64,000 bases of DNA from Liopterus haemorrhoidalis (lineage: Eukaryota; Arthropoda; Insecta; Coleoptera; Dytiscidae): the NCBI GenBank assembly GCA_963971575.1, contig OZ020620.1, positions 41,392,924 through 41,456,923 of the forward strand, given 5' to 3'. Below, piece by piece: positions 31,249 to 42,174 of the stretch (within the stretch, counting starts at the first letter, position 1; each line of letters starts with the position of its first letter). The translations under genes were made by a program, and so were the position numbers. The notes beneath the pieces are model-generated. The model ran no database searches. It was not told the DNA's origin and saw nothing but the letters and a program-made list of their open reading frames with translations.

Positions 31249-32690
31249 AAGGTTTTGTAGGTATGACCACCAAAAAACCCTTATAACGTCACTCATGTGT
31301 CTATAATAATAATAATAATAATTATTATTATTATTATTATTATTGAACCTATTAGAGTACACATGGCTGTCTGTCGGTAGAAATTGTAGTCTAACGGCTG
31401 AATATAGAAAGTTGAAATTTGGCATACAACTTTTTGACCCACATATAGGAAAACTATAGAAAGTTCAAAAAAATACAGCGCGGGATAAATATAAACAAAT
31501 AAATATTTAATAAAAAAATATTTTTTTAGAGTGGCATACCAAATGAAACCTCTTAATGCGTGAATCAATAAACAAATTTTTATTTTTGAAAAATCAATTT
31601 TTATTTATTGGATTTTTGCCAAAAAGTGTCAAAAAACTTTTGTCCTCCACCCTAAGACAAATTTTGCTTTGAAGTAAACACGGCAAAATGAACGATATTT
31701 TTATTGTCTGTTAATCTAAGAGCTTTAAAAACAAATTTTATGTTAAAATATTTTTTTGTTTATTTTAATTCGAATACCTAATACCATTATTTAGGTTTCT
31801 AAATAGGTGCAGTATTTTTTTATATAGCAAGGTTCTTTAAGATTTTGAAAATTGCGCCTACGGCTTCCATTGGTTGTTTTAAGTCATATGTTCCGGCCCT
31901 CTGGTTTCGTATACATGACACATACAATGAAAATATAATTCCAACAATTCCAATTGGTTATTAAATTTACGCTCTTAAAAATTAAATGCAATATTTGCCA
32001 AAGTATAACTAGAATTTTGACAAAATAATTTAAACACAATAAAAATGAAAAAAAAAAACAAAAAATAAAATCGACTCCTTTGCCCGGGAGCGAACCCTAG
32101 TTTGCTGCATAGCAAGCGAGCAACCTAACCATTATTAGACCAGGATACGCCTTCTAGTATAGTGTTACATAACTATGACTTTTGTACATCGTCAACAAAA
32201 AAAAAAACACAAAAAATGCGTTATTTTCCGAAAACAATCTGATCAAAAATTCCTGTTGTACTATTCCGGTTCATACCAATGTACATTACTTAGACTTGTT
32301 TCAGATTTTTAATTTAAACCATCTGGGCTACAGGGATGGGATAAAAAAATTTTTGCACAATTTTGGCAAAACTCGCATCAAAATAATTTATTTTGCAGAA
32401 ATAAAATTTTGATCGTTAATCCACGTACTAAGGGCTTTCATTTGATTCCATACTCAGAATTTTTATAAAAAAATTTTTTTTTTCGGTGAGCACATATTTG
32501 TTTATATTTTTAAGGGGATATGTTTTTTAGATGTTTTAGTATTTTTCCTATGTGCGGGTCAAAGAGTTATATAAGCATACCAAATTTCAACACTCTAGGT
32601 TTAGCCGTTTGGCTACAATTTTTACCGAACAGACAGATGGATGGCAAAATGACGGTATAATGGTTTTTTTGACATACCTACAAAACCCTA
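31249..32690. mobile_element. Dispersed family B, copy 1 (element with inverted ends)
   Basis: The left end AAGGTTTTGTAGGTATGACC is mirrored at the right end by CATACCTACAAAACCCT, and the inner TTATAACGTCA is mirrored by TGACGGTATAA. The interior includes an (ATA)/(ATT)n tract (31303-31345), a tRNA-like segment (32077-32152), the TGTTGTACTATTCCGGTTCA block, and TTTTGATCGTTAATCCACGT. A sister copy spans 59840-61022. I infer a ~1.2-1.4-kb non-autonomous DNA element. Superfamily not assigned. Confidence 0.7.
32077..32152 (-). other. tRNA-like segment within family B
   Basis: The reverse strand reads CTGGTCTAATAATGGTTAGG, then a loop region and AGGGTTCGCTCCCGGGC, resembling tRNA A and B boxes. 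At the same position in the other family B copy (60560-60650) only a degenerate GGATTCGAACTC B-box-like stretch remains. It could be a tRNA-derived SINE inserted in the family B ancestor rather than a working tRNA gene; no clean cloverleaf acceptor stem is visible. Confidence 0.5.
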
Positions 32691-33558
32691 AATACCGTTA
32701 TAAGTACAGGCACACCAGATAGTAAGTAAATAAATTTTGAGTTAAGTTGAGATTATCAATTGCAAGGATGAACACATTTTTTTTCACACATTTCAAGCGA
32801 TTATTTCCACCTTAATTTTTGAAGGGGTTGGTTTAAAAATCTGATAAAACTATTAATAAGGCACACTGATCTAAACCGGAATAATTCATTCGAAGTTTTA
32901 GTGTTGTTGAAAAAATAACTATTTAAAAAAATATATTAGTGTAAAAAAAAAACATGTTTTTAATATTCTAGAAGATTTTTTCCATGAAATAATTTTCGTT
33001 GTTATTGTTAATGATTACTCCAGTTAAAACAAATATAATTAATCGTTAAATTAACAACAAAATCCTTCATTTATATTATTTAATGAAACATAAACCACAA
33101 TTCCGTTATTGACTTATATAATTACAATTTAATATCACCCCATTTCATTATGAAATACCACTGAATTAAATATGGACGCCATAAACGCTAACACCCTTAA
33201 CGCATTACAATGGACTGAATGTCCCAAATGTTTTCAACGTCAATATCTTCATAAATAATTCGAATTATTTGATTGTATCACAGTGAAAATGTGGGCGAAG
33301 GGATTGAAGTGCGAGGGGAAAGCAGACATGGGAATGGTAAATGTATAACATAATCAGTTAACAGCTTATAACAATGCTATCAACTCGGTATGTTAGTAGT
33401 TTACATACCGTATTAGATAACACTGATTTTATCAGGATACAAGACTGGTTTCAACTTGATTCAAAGACACAAAAAACATGTTAACACAGATTGACCCGGT
33501 TAGATGGTACTTTTCTTGCAACAACCTGCATACGAAGACAGCAAGGTATGTATGTTCA
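32691..33558. other. AT-rich intergenic, no gene seen
   Basis: A diverged reverse family B block, AAACCGGAATAATTC, appears near 32874. Otherwise nothing recognisable. Confidence 0.35.
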
Positions 33559-33697
33559 TATACTGCGCGACATTAAAAAAAGAACACCCAGTAATAATTA
33601 ATTTATTTCAATAATTTTTGGTATACATGTTTGTTAGGGTAAGGTAAGTAAGCGATCAAAATTTGAAGAGATTCGGACAGTTAGAACCCGAGAAAAA

Positions 33698-34400
33698 TTA
33701 ATAATAGGATAAGCCTCCATAGTGCGGTATGCACTCATTAACACGTCTGGGCATACTCCAAATTAGGTGGTCGATTTCATCCTGAGGTATCTCATCCAAG
33801 GTACAGGTACATCATGACAAAGTGCCGCTAGAGTCTGTGGGAGATGGGGTAAATTTAGCAATCTTTTACCCATAATGTCCCAGACGTGTTCAAAGGGTGA
33901 AAGATCGGAAGATCTTGGTAGCTAAGGCAACAAATTGATTTGATTATGCTCAAAGTAGTCCAACGCAACTCTGCCTACATGTGGTTGCGCATTGTCTTGT
34001 TGAAACAGTGGATTGTGGAGGGTCCTGAGGTCCTAAAACATGTGTTTCCACTACTTCATGAATGTAACGCCTGGCGGTCATGTTGCCTCTGATGAAGACC
34101 AAAGGTGACCTACTGCCATAAGCAATAGCCCCTCCCCCCCACACACACCATAACTCCAAAAGTGCGGAGCACTGGCCTATCCACATAATATTGAGCATCA
34201 CGTCTTTCACCACGTAGCCTTCTCACCCTTGCCCGGCCATCATGCATATCCAAGTAGAATCTGGATTCGTCGCTAAAAACTACCGTATTCCATTCCTGGT
34301 TTAACTGTAGTCGTTCTCTGCACCACTCCAGTCGGTTACTCAGTGGTAAGGGGTAAGGGGTAACACAAGAGGAGGATGGTATGAAACCATCCAAAACTTC
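33698..34400 (-). pseudogene. Tc1 DD34E transposase, catalytic domain, broken
   Basis: Reading leftward: LEWCRERLQLNQEWNTVVFS, DESRFYLD (first catalytic D), VRRLRGERR, RTFGVMV, FIRGNMTARRYIHEVV, FQQDNAQPHVGRVALDYF (second D), SSDLSPFEHVWDIMGKRL (catalytic E) and MPRRVNECIPHYGGLSYY before a stop at 33698-33700. I count 34 residues between the second D and the E, so DD34E. Defects include a stop where LPW is expected before P-RSSDLSP, and frameshifts near 34130 and 34010. The N-terminal DNA-binding region (to about 34780) is heavily decayed. Confidence 0.88.
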
Positions 34401-34844
34401 TTATGCCGCGATAAACGGTTCGCACCCCAATAGGCCTTCAATGTTCTGTAAACTATTGGCCCACAATCATCCTTCTGGAAGTGAAACGGTACCTTAGAGC
34501 CAAAAGTTTAAGGCGATATTTGCGTTTGTGGGTTTTCGACAACGTTCTGTACTTCCTGCTATTCGTGTTCGGCCTTCCTGGAATCATGCCCGACAACAAC
34601 CCACCATAGAATTGAGACTTCTATTCGTCCTAGTGGCAATTTTTCTAAAGGACAATCCACCTCTCGCAGACACACTATACGCCCCTTATCAAACTCGCGA
34701 AGTTGATGAAAATTTGTGTGTTTTCGCTCTAGGCATAATGAACAGATCAAAGAAACTCTTAGAAATGGACTCTACGAAAATTAAATGCTGACTATAGCTA
34801 CAAAAGTCCATTGTCGCCTATTATGTTTTAAAAACAAAAACGTG

Positions 34845-35315
34845 TAATGGTTAGTTTATATACGGAACAAGAATAAGGAATAGGAAATAAGAATAGTACA
34901 CAAGATGTTAAAACATGGCTGCGCCGTATATCGGTTTATGTAGGAATGAAATTTAACTTAAACATAAGAATAGTTGGTAACATTCAACATTTTATTCTTA
35001 TTTCAAGAATAAGACACGATAAGCCTGCGCACAGCAATCAAAATGTCTGCCGTAATAAAGTTTGTTCAACAGATGTTTTTCAGTTGTGATCAGAGGGTTG
35101 TAAACAACAATAAAATGTTTTTATTATTTTTATTTATGCTTCTTGTAAGTTTTAAGAACCTGTCAAGTGACAAACGTTAAACACAGGCCAAGGCAAGTAC
35201 GCAGGCGCAGCGACGAAATGTTATGTCCTATATAAACGGTTTAATATTTTTTATTCTTGTGTACTATTCTTATTTCCTATTCCTTATTCTTGTTCCGTAT
35301 ATAAACCAACCATTA
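34845..35315. mobile_element. MITE with 50-bp inverted repeats inside the Tc1
   Basis: The left end TAATGGTTAGTTTATATACG reappears inverted at the right end as CGTATATAAACCAACCATTA. Pairing continues through GAACAAGAATAAGGAATAGG and AAATAAGAATAGTACACAAG. The flanks suggest TA or a TWA duplication but do not settle it. The interior contains a further inverted AGAATA motif and no gene. Confidence 0.82.
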
Positions 35316-35450
35316 AGACAAAAACCAGTGTATCGATATTGTTGAAAAACTAAGCGTTTCTTGTTTTAACCTAAACAAATATGTATCCAGAAAATTACTG
35401 CGATATATTGATAAATACTGGGTGTTCTTTTTTTAATGCCACGCAGTATA

Positions 35451-36164
35451 TCATTATGTTACAAATATTTCTATCATGTAGCATATTCTGCCCGAATATT
35501 ATTAGAAATTTGCGTTCCGTAATGGTTTCTGAAAGCTTAACCGAGTCTAATATTTTGGTTAAACTCGGTTACAACATAACAAGCCCATAAGTAACCATAG
35601 CAACTATTTGGTTATAGTTAACTAGGCTTTCAGAAACCGGCTCTAAGGAAAAGTTCCGGATGTACGCCACTGTGGCAATATATTAACTGGTTAGCAGTTT
35701 CATATTGAAGTAATGTGATATCATGGTTAACATAGTAATAAATAAATATTAGTAAACATAATGCCCGTATATGCTAACATTTAAATGCTAATTAAATGCT
35801 CAGAAATACACACACACACACATATATATATATACACACACAACCGTGTACACAAACATCATAAATTGATGCTAATGAAAATAGGAGTTTGCATGTGTAA
35901 ACATAAAACTGAACAGTTTACAGTCAACGTAAACAATAATGTTATTAAATATACTGAATGTTAGGATAATAAAATATACTATTATTAGACCGGGCATTAC
36001 CTGAACGCTACCAACTTATATTTTATGGCTTGTTAATTTGGTGTTATGACCACAATGTTCAGAAGAAATTTAAGGTTAATAAAAATTTGACAGGGCGTTT
36101 TCATACCGGCAAAACCTGTGCCAATCACGGAGCCGGACAAAATGTAATTAAAGGTTTGGTGACA
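35451..36164. other. Intergenic with (CA)n/(TA)n microsatellite
   Basis: A compound (AC)n(AT)n(AC)n tract lies at about 35811-35842. GAAACC/GGTTTC and AACTCGG/CCGAGTT inverted motifs occur near 35520-35640. No gene seen. Confidence 0.45.
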
Positions 36165-36330
36165 TATTCGCACAAGAAGAATGCTCACGCGAAAAATGAC
36201 CACAGAAAGGTGGGCACAGTCATAAGTGCTCACACGAAAACTCCTCACACGGAATTATGCTCACATATAAAATTCCCCACACCAAAAATAACGCACAGTG
36301 ATATATGCTCACACGAAATTTGCTCGCACT
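36165..36330 (+). repeat. Minisatellite of GCTCACACGAAA-like units
   Basis: About eight or nine units of 17-20 bp, such as GCTCACGCGAAAAATG, GCTCACACGAAAACTCC and GCTCACATATAAAATTCC. The unit is related, in reverse complement, to the CCGTGTGCGC array at 15073-15153. Confidence 0.7.
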
Positions 36331-36341
36331 GTCAAATATGA

Positions 36342-36702
36342 CAGTATGCTAAATGAAGCTGAAATAAGAGCTTGGACAGCTTTTAAAAAAGTTGTTTAAA
36401 ATTTTCTTGGAAATGTGAGAGTTGAAAATTACAGAGATATCGTGAATGAACTACTTATTACCTACAAAGGAATGGGATGTAGGATGTCTTTAAAAATTCA
36501 CTTTCTGGTCTTTTCGTCCCAGATCTGGATGCAGTAAGTGATGAACATGGAGAACGGTTCCACCAAGACATTTCCGCCATTGAAAAGCGATATTAAGGTA
36601 AACTGAGCCCAATTTTGCTTGCTGATTATTGGTGGACATTAATAAAAGATGGCTCAGAAAAATATCGATGTAAAACATCAAAAACTAAATTTTGAGGTAA
36701 GT
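36342..36702 (+). pseudogene. Remnant of an uncharacterised conserved protein
   Basis: Across two frames the translation gives MLNEAEIRAWTAFKKVV, NFLGNVRVENYRDIVNELL, YKGMGCRMSLKIHFL, DAVSDEHGERFHQDISAIEK, and KLSPILLADYWWTLIKD, ending KTSKTKF and a stop at 36700-36702. I recognise the DEHGERFHQDI...ME/IEKRYxGxWSxxMLADYxWxL pattern from a multi-copy uncharacterised protein family in arthropod genomes, which I believe is mobile-element-derived; its biochemical role is unknown to me. Defects include TAA after VV, a frame change near 36505, and TAA after EKRY. Flanked by a minisatellite and a family A copy. Confidence 0.55.
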
Positions 36703-37266
36703 TAAAATTAATAATAATACGTCTATCGCTATATTTCATTAGAAACCAACAATAACTGATAGCAAAAAAATCAGCTGTGACCACCACAGGACCGACCGCC
36801 ATCACAAAGTACTTGTTTAATTTATGTTGCTTTATCAAAAAATGTCTCATATAAAAGTTGTTAGTTCTTGCTTTTATAGCAACTTTTGTTAAATATTTTT
36901 TTTCGAAATATTTCTCTGTTGTGAAATATTCGCAAAAATCTTAAAACCGACACGAGTAAATTCCCATATCTAGTTTCACCGATTTTTACCCAAAGTTGAT
37001 CAACTCTTACCATTGATGTCAAAAGCTTAAATATGAAGTTACATAAAAATCCTTTTAGCCGAATTTGCTCTGCATATGTACACGGACCGACGGATAGACA
37101 AACAGACAGATAGACAGACAGACAGACAGACAGACAGGCAGGCAGACAGACAGGCAGACAGACAGACAGACATCGTGCTAAAAATATTCAAAACGTTAAG
37201 GGACCTCAATTCGTGGAGATCATTGAAATGTCAAAATCGGTATGATCACAATACCTCCCTTATATA

Positions 37267-38101
37267 CAAGGTGTCTCAAAAGAAATTTTATATTTAGTGG
37301 ATCGATTAAAAAAAAAGTAAGCCGTATATAGAAAAAATGTTTATTAATTATTAAAATACACTTTTTGGGGATCTTTTTCTTAAAAATAATATCGTCTAAA
37401 TGTAGACCCTCGCGTTCTCGGCACTCATTTAATCGAACAGTAAAATTACTTATGATGTCTCGGCAGGTGGACTCAGGGATGGCTGCCATTTCGTGACGGA
37501 TATTTTCTTTCAAATGCGCCAGTGAAGTCGGTTTATTGGCGTAGAAAAAAGTCCATAGGGGTTAAATCTGGACTGCGTGGAGGCCAATTTATGTCACCTC
37601 TCCGGGAGATCAATTTGCCTGAGAAAATTTCACGAACACGTGGCAGAGACATATTGGACGTGTGTGAAGTTGCTCCGTCCTGTTGGAACCATGTTCTTTG
37701 GTTATAGCCAGGAAAGTTTTGCAGTTCAGGTACCAAGAAGTTGTCTAACATCTCCACATAACGCTCTGAATTCACTGTAACTGTACGCCCCCTTTCGTCT
37801 TCAAAAAAGTAAGGGCCGATAATTCCTCGCGCCGACATCGCAGCCCATACGGTCACTTTACGCATCATTTAAGTGGCGAAAACCTCGAATACTGCAGAAT
37901 TTTCTACGCGCTACAGTCGCCGAATCACCGTTTTTGTAAAACTCTCGCACGCATAACGCGCGGTCTGCTCCCGAGAAACGCTCCATAGCGACTGAATTCC
38001 CAAGGGCCAGGCTACCGATTGACATAACCCCCGCGCCCCTCGGATACGTTGCGTTCACGCAGTAAGCTAAATAAATATAAAATTTCTTTTGAGACACCTT
38101 G
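37267..38101 (-). mobile_element. DD41D mariner-type element, copy 1 (835 bp)
   Basis: Inverted ends CAAGGTGTCTCAAAAGAAAT and ATTTCTTTTGAGACACCTTG, flanked by TA (37265-37266 and 38102-38103). It is highly similar to 58879-59795 but carries two extra deletions. It interrupts a family A copy, and the uninterrupted sequence is visible in other copies. Confidence 0.92.
37380..38031 (-). pseudogene. DD41D mariner-type transposase, deleted
   Basis: Reverse strand: MSIGSLALGNSVAMERFSGA, REFYKNGDSATVARRKFCSI, RGFRHLND, then directly KVTVWAAMSARGIIGPYFFE, VEMLDNFLVPELQNFPGYNQ, FQQDGATSHTSNMSLPRVRE, GDINWPPRSPDLTPMDFFL. The join after HLNDA removes the region with the first catalytic aspartate. A second deletion of about 35 bp after DFF removes the WGYLKSKVY block and shifts the frame before the C-terminal ENIRHEMAAIPESTCRD. 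From QQD to PMD I count 41 intervening residues, hence DD41D. Confidence 0.85.
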
Positions 38102-38254
38102 TATGTTGGCGGTCGGTAAAAACAATAAATATTTTTTTTTAATCTTTTTTAATGGGATTTTCGCCATAAATATGTTCAAACAATTTTTTTTTGTCCCCTA
38201 CCCTATTTCCTAGCAGAATTAATCTAAAACTCTTTTAAAAAAATCTCAATAATG

Positions 38255-38300
38255 TACACTGACTGGAACCGGAATAGTTCAACAGGAATTTTTAATCAGA
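38255..38300 (-). repeat. Family B fragment, reverse
   Basis: AACCGGAATAGTTCAACAGG is the reverse complement of the CCTGTTGAACTATTCCGGTT block seen at 20012, 32248 and 60745. The rest of the copy is too diverged to delimit. Confidence 0.55.
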
Positions 38301-38407
38301 TTAGTTTGTCAAAACATCGATTTTTGTGTCGTTGAAAAAATAATAATTATTATTTTAAATTTATTGTGTGGTATCAAAAAAAGCTTTTAAGATTAATATC
38401 ATAAGGA

Positions 38408-38481
38408 ACAATAAAGCCACTTTTGTTGATAAATAATTGTTTTTGATCTCAAATCCCGGAATATAAAAGCCAACCCTCGTA
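38408..38481 (+). mobile_element. Mariner 3' end fragment
   Basis: GGAACAATAAAGCCACTTTTGTTGAT matches the 3' end of the mariner gene at 19115-19140. It is followed by AATATAAAAGCCAACCCTCG, the right inverted repeat, and TA. Only about 70 bp of the element remain. Confidence 0.75.
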
Positions 38482-39233
38482 CTCCTACCCACCTTAGAAA
38501 AATAATTATTTCTTTTAATTTTTATCGTATTTATTCAGCGTTAACATAAAGTAGATATTTAAACATTAAGTAAACTAAATAAAACACACAAAAACACGTT
38601 GCATAATTAAAATTTTCTACACCTATGAATAATTGTATAATTATGTTAATATAAAACTAAATATTTTGTTTAAGCAAATTTCTAACTTGGAGAGAGAAAA
38701 AAATAATAAATAGCGTGTTGAATAATTTAGTTTTACACGTTTGTTTACGCACTGAACTTGTCGAGGTTGATAAATAATTGCCTATTCACCTTAACTAGAA
38801 GGATCTAGACTTCTATGGTCGATGATTTTAATCAGTACACAGAAAAATATCATTTATTCTGAAAGGTTTCGTGTTGCGAGTAATTTTAAATGTTATCGGT
38901 TTGCTTTAATAGCATTATCGTCCGCAAAACTCCGCTTTTACGATTAAGGATACATAATTTAACTTTTATTTTTATTAATTTTGAATGTTTTAAATAAATT
39001 TTAATTTTAAATTTGATACATAATGTCATAATAAAGTTATTAAAGTTGAATCATTTTCAGATTTCACCTTTAAAATAAGAAAACATATAAAAGAAGTTAC
39101 ACGTTTGTACGCAACGAAGGCACTAAGACAGCTAAGAAGCGATAGTTAAACGAAAACCTACAGTCTGTATAATAAGACGTTCTTGTTGATTTTTGGCGAA
39201 CTATAAGAGAGAAATGGAAAAACGAAAAATAAT
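38482..39233. other. AT-rich intergenic, no gene seen
   Basis: No coding blocks or repeats recognised. Confidence 0.4.
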
Positions 39234-39725
39234 TTAAAATTTTACTGTAAATATCACCACGTTACTGATGCATTCTCTAATAAGGTGTTGTACTGTAATA
39301 ATTGCGTTGCAGTCATTACATAATGGGGGATCTTCTTTCTTCATTTTGTAGCTGTAATTCTTGTGTGTCCAATTCGTAGTCTGGTAATGGATGTTTGCTC
39401 TCTTTTTGTTTCCGAGAATGGTCATTTCTACGTGTCGGGTTTTATTGTTCGTAGTTTATTAAGTTGTATATTTTGCGATATGTTACCTACTTGTTCTTAG
39501 ATTTGACGTATTACTTCATTTTTCATGGTATAGTCTTGTACGGTCGACTTACTCGTTGGATCCTTTCTGGCAGCTTCTTTGGCTGCGACATCTGCTTTTT
39601 CGTTACCTTTTATGTGACGGTACCCAAACCAAGCTGATCATTGTGTTTTGTTTTTGTAGGCTATGTATTATTTCTTGTATTTCTTGGATGGTTTTATTGT
39701 TAATGTAACTACTAATAGAACAACA
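39234..39725 (-). pseudogene. LINE RNase H and C-terminal zinc motif fragment
   Basis: Reverse strand, right to left: TINNKTIQEIQEIIHSLQKQ, then a WVPSHK...GNEKADVAAKEAARKDP block across a one-base frame change (RNase H, with the conserved D after GNEKA), then HYQTTNWTHKNYSYKM and KKEDPPLCNDCNAIITVQHL ending IREC. This is the RNase H domain and the terminal Cx2C...HxxxC zinc motif of I/Jockey-group LINE ORF2. The reverse transcriptase is missing. A plus-strand fragment of the same domain lies at 40325. Confidence 0.8.
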
Positions 39726-40324
39726 TCGTCTAACTTAACAACGCCATTTAAGCAAGTAAGTCTTAATATTCGGTAATAAATTAAACATGTAGGAATGAAT
39801 AAAAACCGTCATTATTAAATTTCAAACAGACTAATATATATGTGTTGAAGATGAATCTTGTGTTATTTGATATGCTGCTGGTGGGATAAGGGTGATTCGC
39901 ATTCAACTGTGGCGACGAACGCAAGGGTGCATATATATCCAAGCACGTACCTGCTCTCTCCAGTCAACATTCCGACTTGCAACTTATCAAATACGAACAG
40001 TTTAAAGTGGCAGGACTGATTTTATATTACATCTGTTTAAGGCTTAGCCTCCTTTTTATAACGTAACGATTATTTGATACCTTTGAATATATTAGCTCAG
40101 ATTTATTGGATCTACGAACCGCGAATAATATCACATGTCACCACTTTAAACTTAGGGTATTTTTGTGTGACAACGTTGCAGAGATTACGATAAAGTTAAG
40201 TTGAAATTAATCTTTATTGACATGAAGAGCAGTTACTATGGAAATAATGAATTGAAATTGAAAGCATTAATTTGAAAAACTGAGTTGCCCTGGATTTGAG
40301 AAAAACTATTCGCTAATTTATGAG
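39726..40324. other. Intergenic between two LINE fragments
   Basis: No gene seen. A possible continuation of LINE sequence is too diverged to call. Confidence 0.35.
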
Positions 40325-40735
40325 CAATTAAATGTCTTAACGATCTTGCGATCAGCAGTAAAATTATAAAAATATACTGGATTAAAGGCTACTCAGATTT
40401 TGAGTTGAACATCGAAGTCGATATTCTAGCCAAAGAAGCAGCTGTAAATATCTCCCTCTCTTAATTATCCCTCTAAATAAATAAATAAAAATCAACGTTC
40501 TACTGTGTTTTATTGTATTTGCTGTATTTTATTGTATTTATTATGTTGTTTCCTACTATTTATTTTATACTGTTCTTGTATTTCATTGCTATGATAACTT
40601 CCATCCCATTATACTTCGCACGTAAACAAATATGACTATGCCTATCACATCAATGCATGCATGTATACCCACACATAATTGTATTTTGTATATGAAGGTT
40701 AATAAATTATTATTATTATTATTATTATAGTAATG
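40325..40735 (+). pseudogene. LINE RNase H end, 3' UTR and (ATT)n tail
   Basis: KIIKIYWIKGYSDFELN followed by IEVDILAKEAAVNISLS and a stop near 40462 matches the end of a LINE RNase H domain (W...GH...N...D.LAKEA). A ~260-bp untranslated stretch follows, ending GGTTAATAAATT and an (ATT)n tail at about 40706-40730, typical of insect LINE 3' ends. It is a short 5'-truncated copy. Confidence 0.7.
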
Positions 40736-41765
40736 AGACTATGATCAATCTTCAAATCTTCCATATACCACCAATGGCAACAATGGCATCATACTATGGT
40801 CATATTCAATCCATTCTTCCTAGAAAGCTTTGGTTTTCTTCTCACCAAAGCAGATCTTTTATATGCACTTTTATCCGGCTAAGATTTAATCACACCTTTT
40901 CTCCATATCATCTGCATAGAATTAATATGGTTTCGTCTCCTTTCTGTCCGTCTGATAATTTGCTGCCAGCGATTTGAATCACTTATTGTTTGAATGCCCA
41001 ATTAATTTTCGCAATCGTAACTTATTCATACAAAATTAGCTGCTCAAAAAATATCCTTGTCCACCAATATTCCGACGCTTCTTGCTACTAACTCTCTAGA
41101 TATTTATGAAATTATTTATAACTATATTAAATTAAAAAATATCAAATTATAAATGTAATTTTAAAAATCCTTAATCTTTCTCTTTATTACCTGGCTAATA
41201 GCAAAAGCTGCTAGAGCCAACAAACAAAAGGAAAAAAAAATGTTTGGTTGTTTTAAATTAGGACTCCATGCTGTTATGGTAATGATCAATTTATATTTTT
41301 CTAAACGCAGAAATTTTTAAACTGGTTTCATTTTCGCTTTAATACCGGGATTTAAATTCTAGGTTCTATGGCCTCAGGGATATCCAGCTACTTAAAAGGG
41401 AGAAATAATTTCTTATATTGCCTCAAGATACTAATCACTCGTTAGCGGATGTTTGCAATTTATTCGCTAGATGGAGTTTTAAAATCATATCCGAAGCATT
41501 AAAGACAAAATGAACAAAAAATTGCCAAAAAATAATATTGAAGAGCAATCCAGGAACACTATGGAAAATTGAGAAAGAATAGCTAGAGTGTAAAAGGGGC
41601 TGCTTGAAAATATGGTGGAAATTCTCTATCATCCATCTGTCTATCTAGTCTACCAAATTTTTACCTCGCAGCAGGAGATTTTTTTCTCATACAACACAAT
41701 AATCGCTATTAATATTTGTGTTAAGATGCATATTCAGAGTTGCCTGCTGTTTATCTGGAACCTGT
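40736..41765. other. Intergenic, no gene seen
   Basis: No domain recognised. Open frames such as 40741-40977 look random. Confidence 0.4.
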
Positions 41766-41926
41766 AAGGATTAGGCGCGTTGGAAGACCCAAACTAACCT
41801 GGCGACGGTCAATAGAGAAGGAGGGGAATGCGTACGGGAAAAGATAGAACCAGAAGAATTAACGCCAAACGGTACCCGATGGAAACACTTTATTAAACCC
41901 TTTTGCCCCATGTAGGAGTTATAGGA
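41766..41926 (+). pseudogene. LINE ORF2 C-terminal tail fragment
   Basis: RIRRVGRPKLTWRRSIEKEG followed by a frame change and TPNGTRWKHFIKPFCPM then a stop resembles the GRPKxTWRR...RWRxFVxALCP ending of LINE ORF2 proteins of the RTE-like kind. About 50 codons remain. Confidence 0.6.
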
Positions 41927-41943
41927 CCCAATAAATACACTAA

Positions 41944-42174
41944 TTAATTGAGGATATGTAGTGGAATCCAGAATGCTAACAATTCTTGTTCCGCAAATAA
42001 CGATTTACGCACCAGATCGCTCTTCAAATCTATGAGATTTTCTTCTTTTATCATTGTCATATTTTTATCGTCGTAGCTTCCGAAAGGACTAACGATCAAC
42101 TCATACTCTTTTGTATCATCTGATGCAAATGACACAAAACGGTTTTCTAATGTTTTTTGAATTTCTGACAACAT
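41944..42174 (-). pseudogene. hAT transposase fragment (ZBED5/SCAND3-like)
   Basis: A 76-codon reverse-strand frame contains RFVSFASDDTKEYELIVSPF, then ENLIDLKSDLVRKSLF and ELLAFWIPL. The pattern (RFxDF...F..L..NPF....L...EEL.DL.SD..LK..F....LL.FW..L) is that of the C-terminal part of hAT transposases related to ZBED5/SCAND3/FAM200. The catalytic and dimerisation regions are not visible on either side. Confidence 0.6.

Larger units (their letters stand above)
33561..35448 (-). mobile_element. Tc1 element with nested MITE
   Basis: Left end TACTGCGCGACATTAAAAAA and right end TTTTTTTAATGCCACGCAGTA are inverted repeats extending through AGAACACCCAGTA. TA duplications flank both ends (33559-33560 and 35449-35450). 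The transposase gene is on the reverse strand. A 471-bp MITE lies at 34845-35315 near the 5' end; without it the element is about 1.4 kb. Confidence 0.85.
36771..38117 (-). repeat. Dispersed family A, copy 2, split by a mariner
   Basis: Reverse-oriented copy. It runs from TCAGCTGTGACCACCACAGG at 36771, through a long (CAGA)n run (37087-37172), to CTCCCTTATA at 37264. It resumes after the DD41D mariner with TGTTGGCGGTCGGT to 38117. The intact copy at 63661 shows that only TA was duplicated at the break. Confidence 0.85.

Noticed and set aside
32077..32152. Functional tRNA gene
   Set aside because: A and B boxes are recognisable but pairing of acceptor and other stems is poor and the site is inside a dispersed repeat.
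34528..34791. Plus-strand frame over the Tc1 element
   Set aside because: Antisense shadow of the decayed N-terminal part of the reverse-strand Tc1 transposase.
37076..37297. Protein with DRQTDRQ repeats
   Set aside because: Translation of a (CAGA)n microsatellite within family A, as also at 47808, 60827 and 63659.
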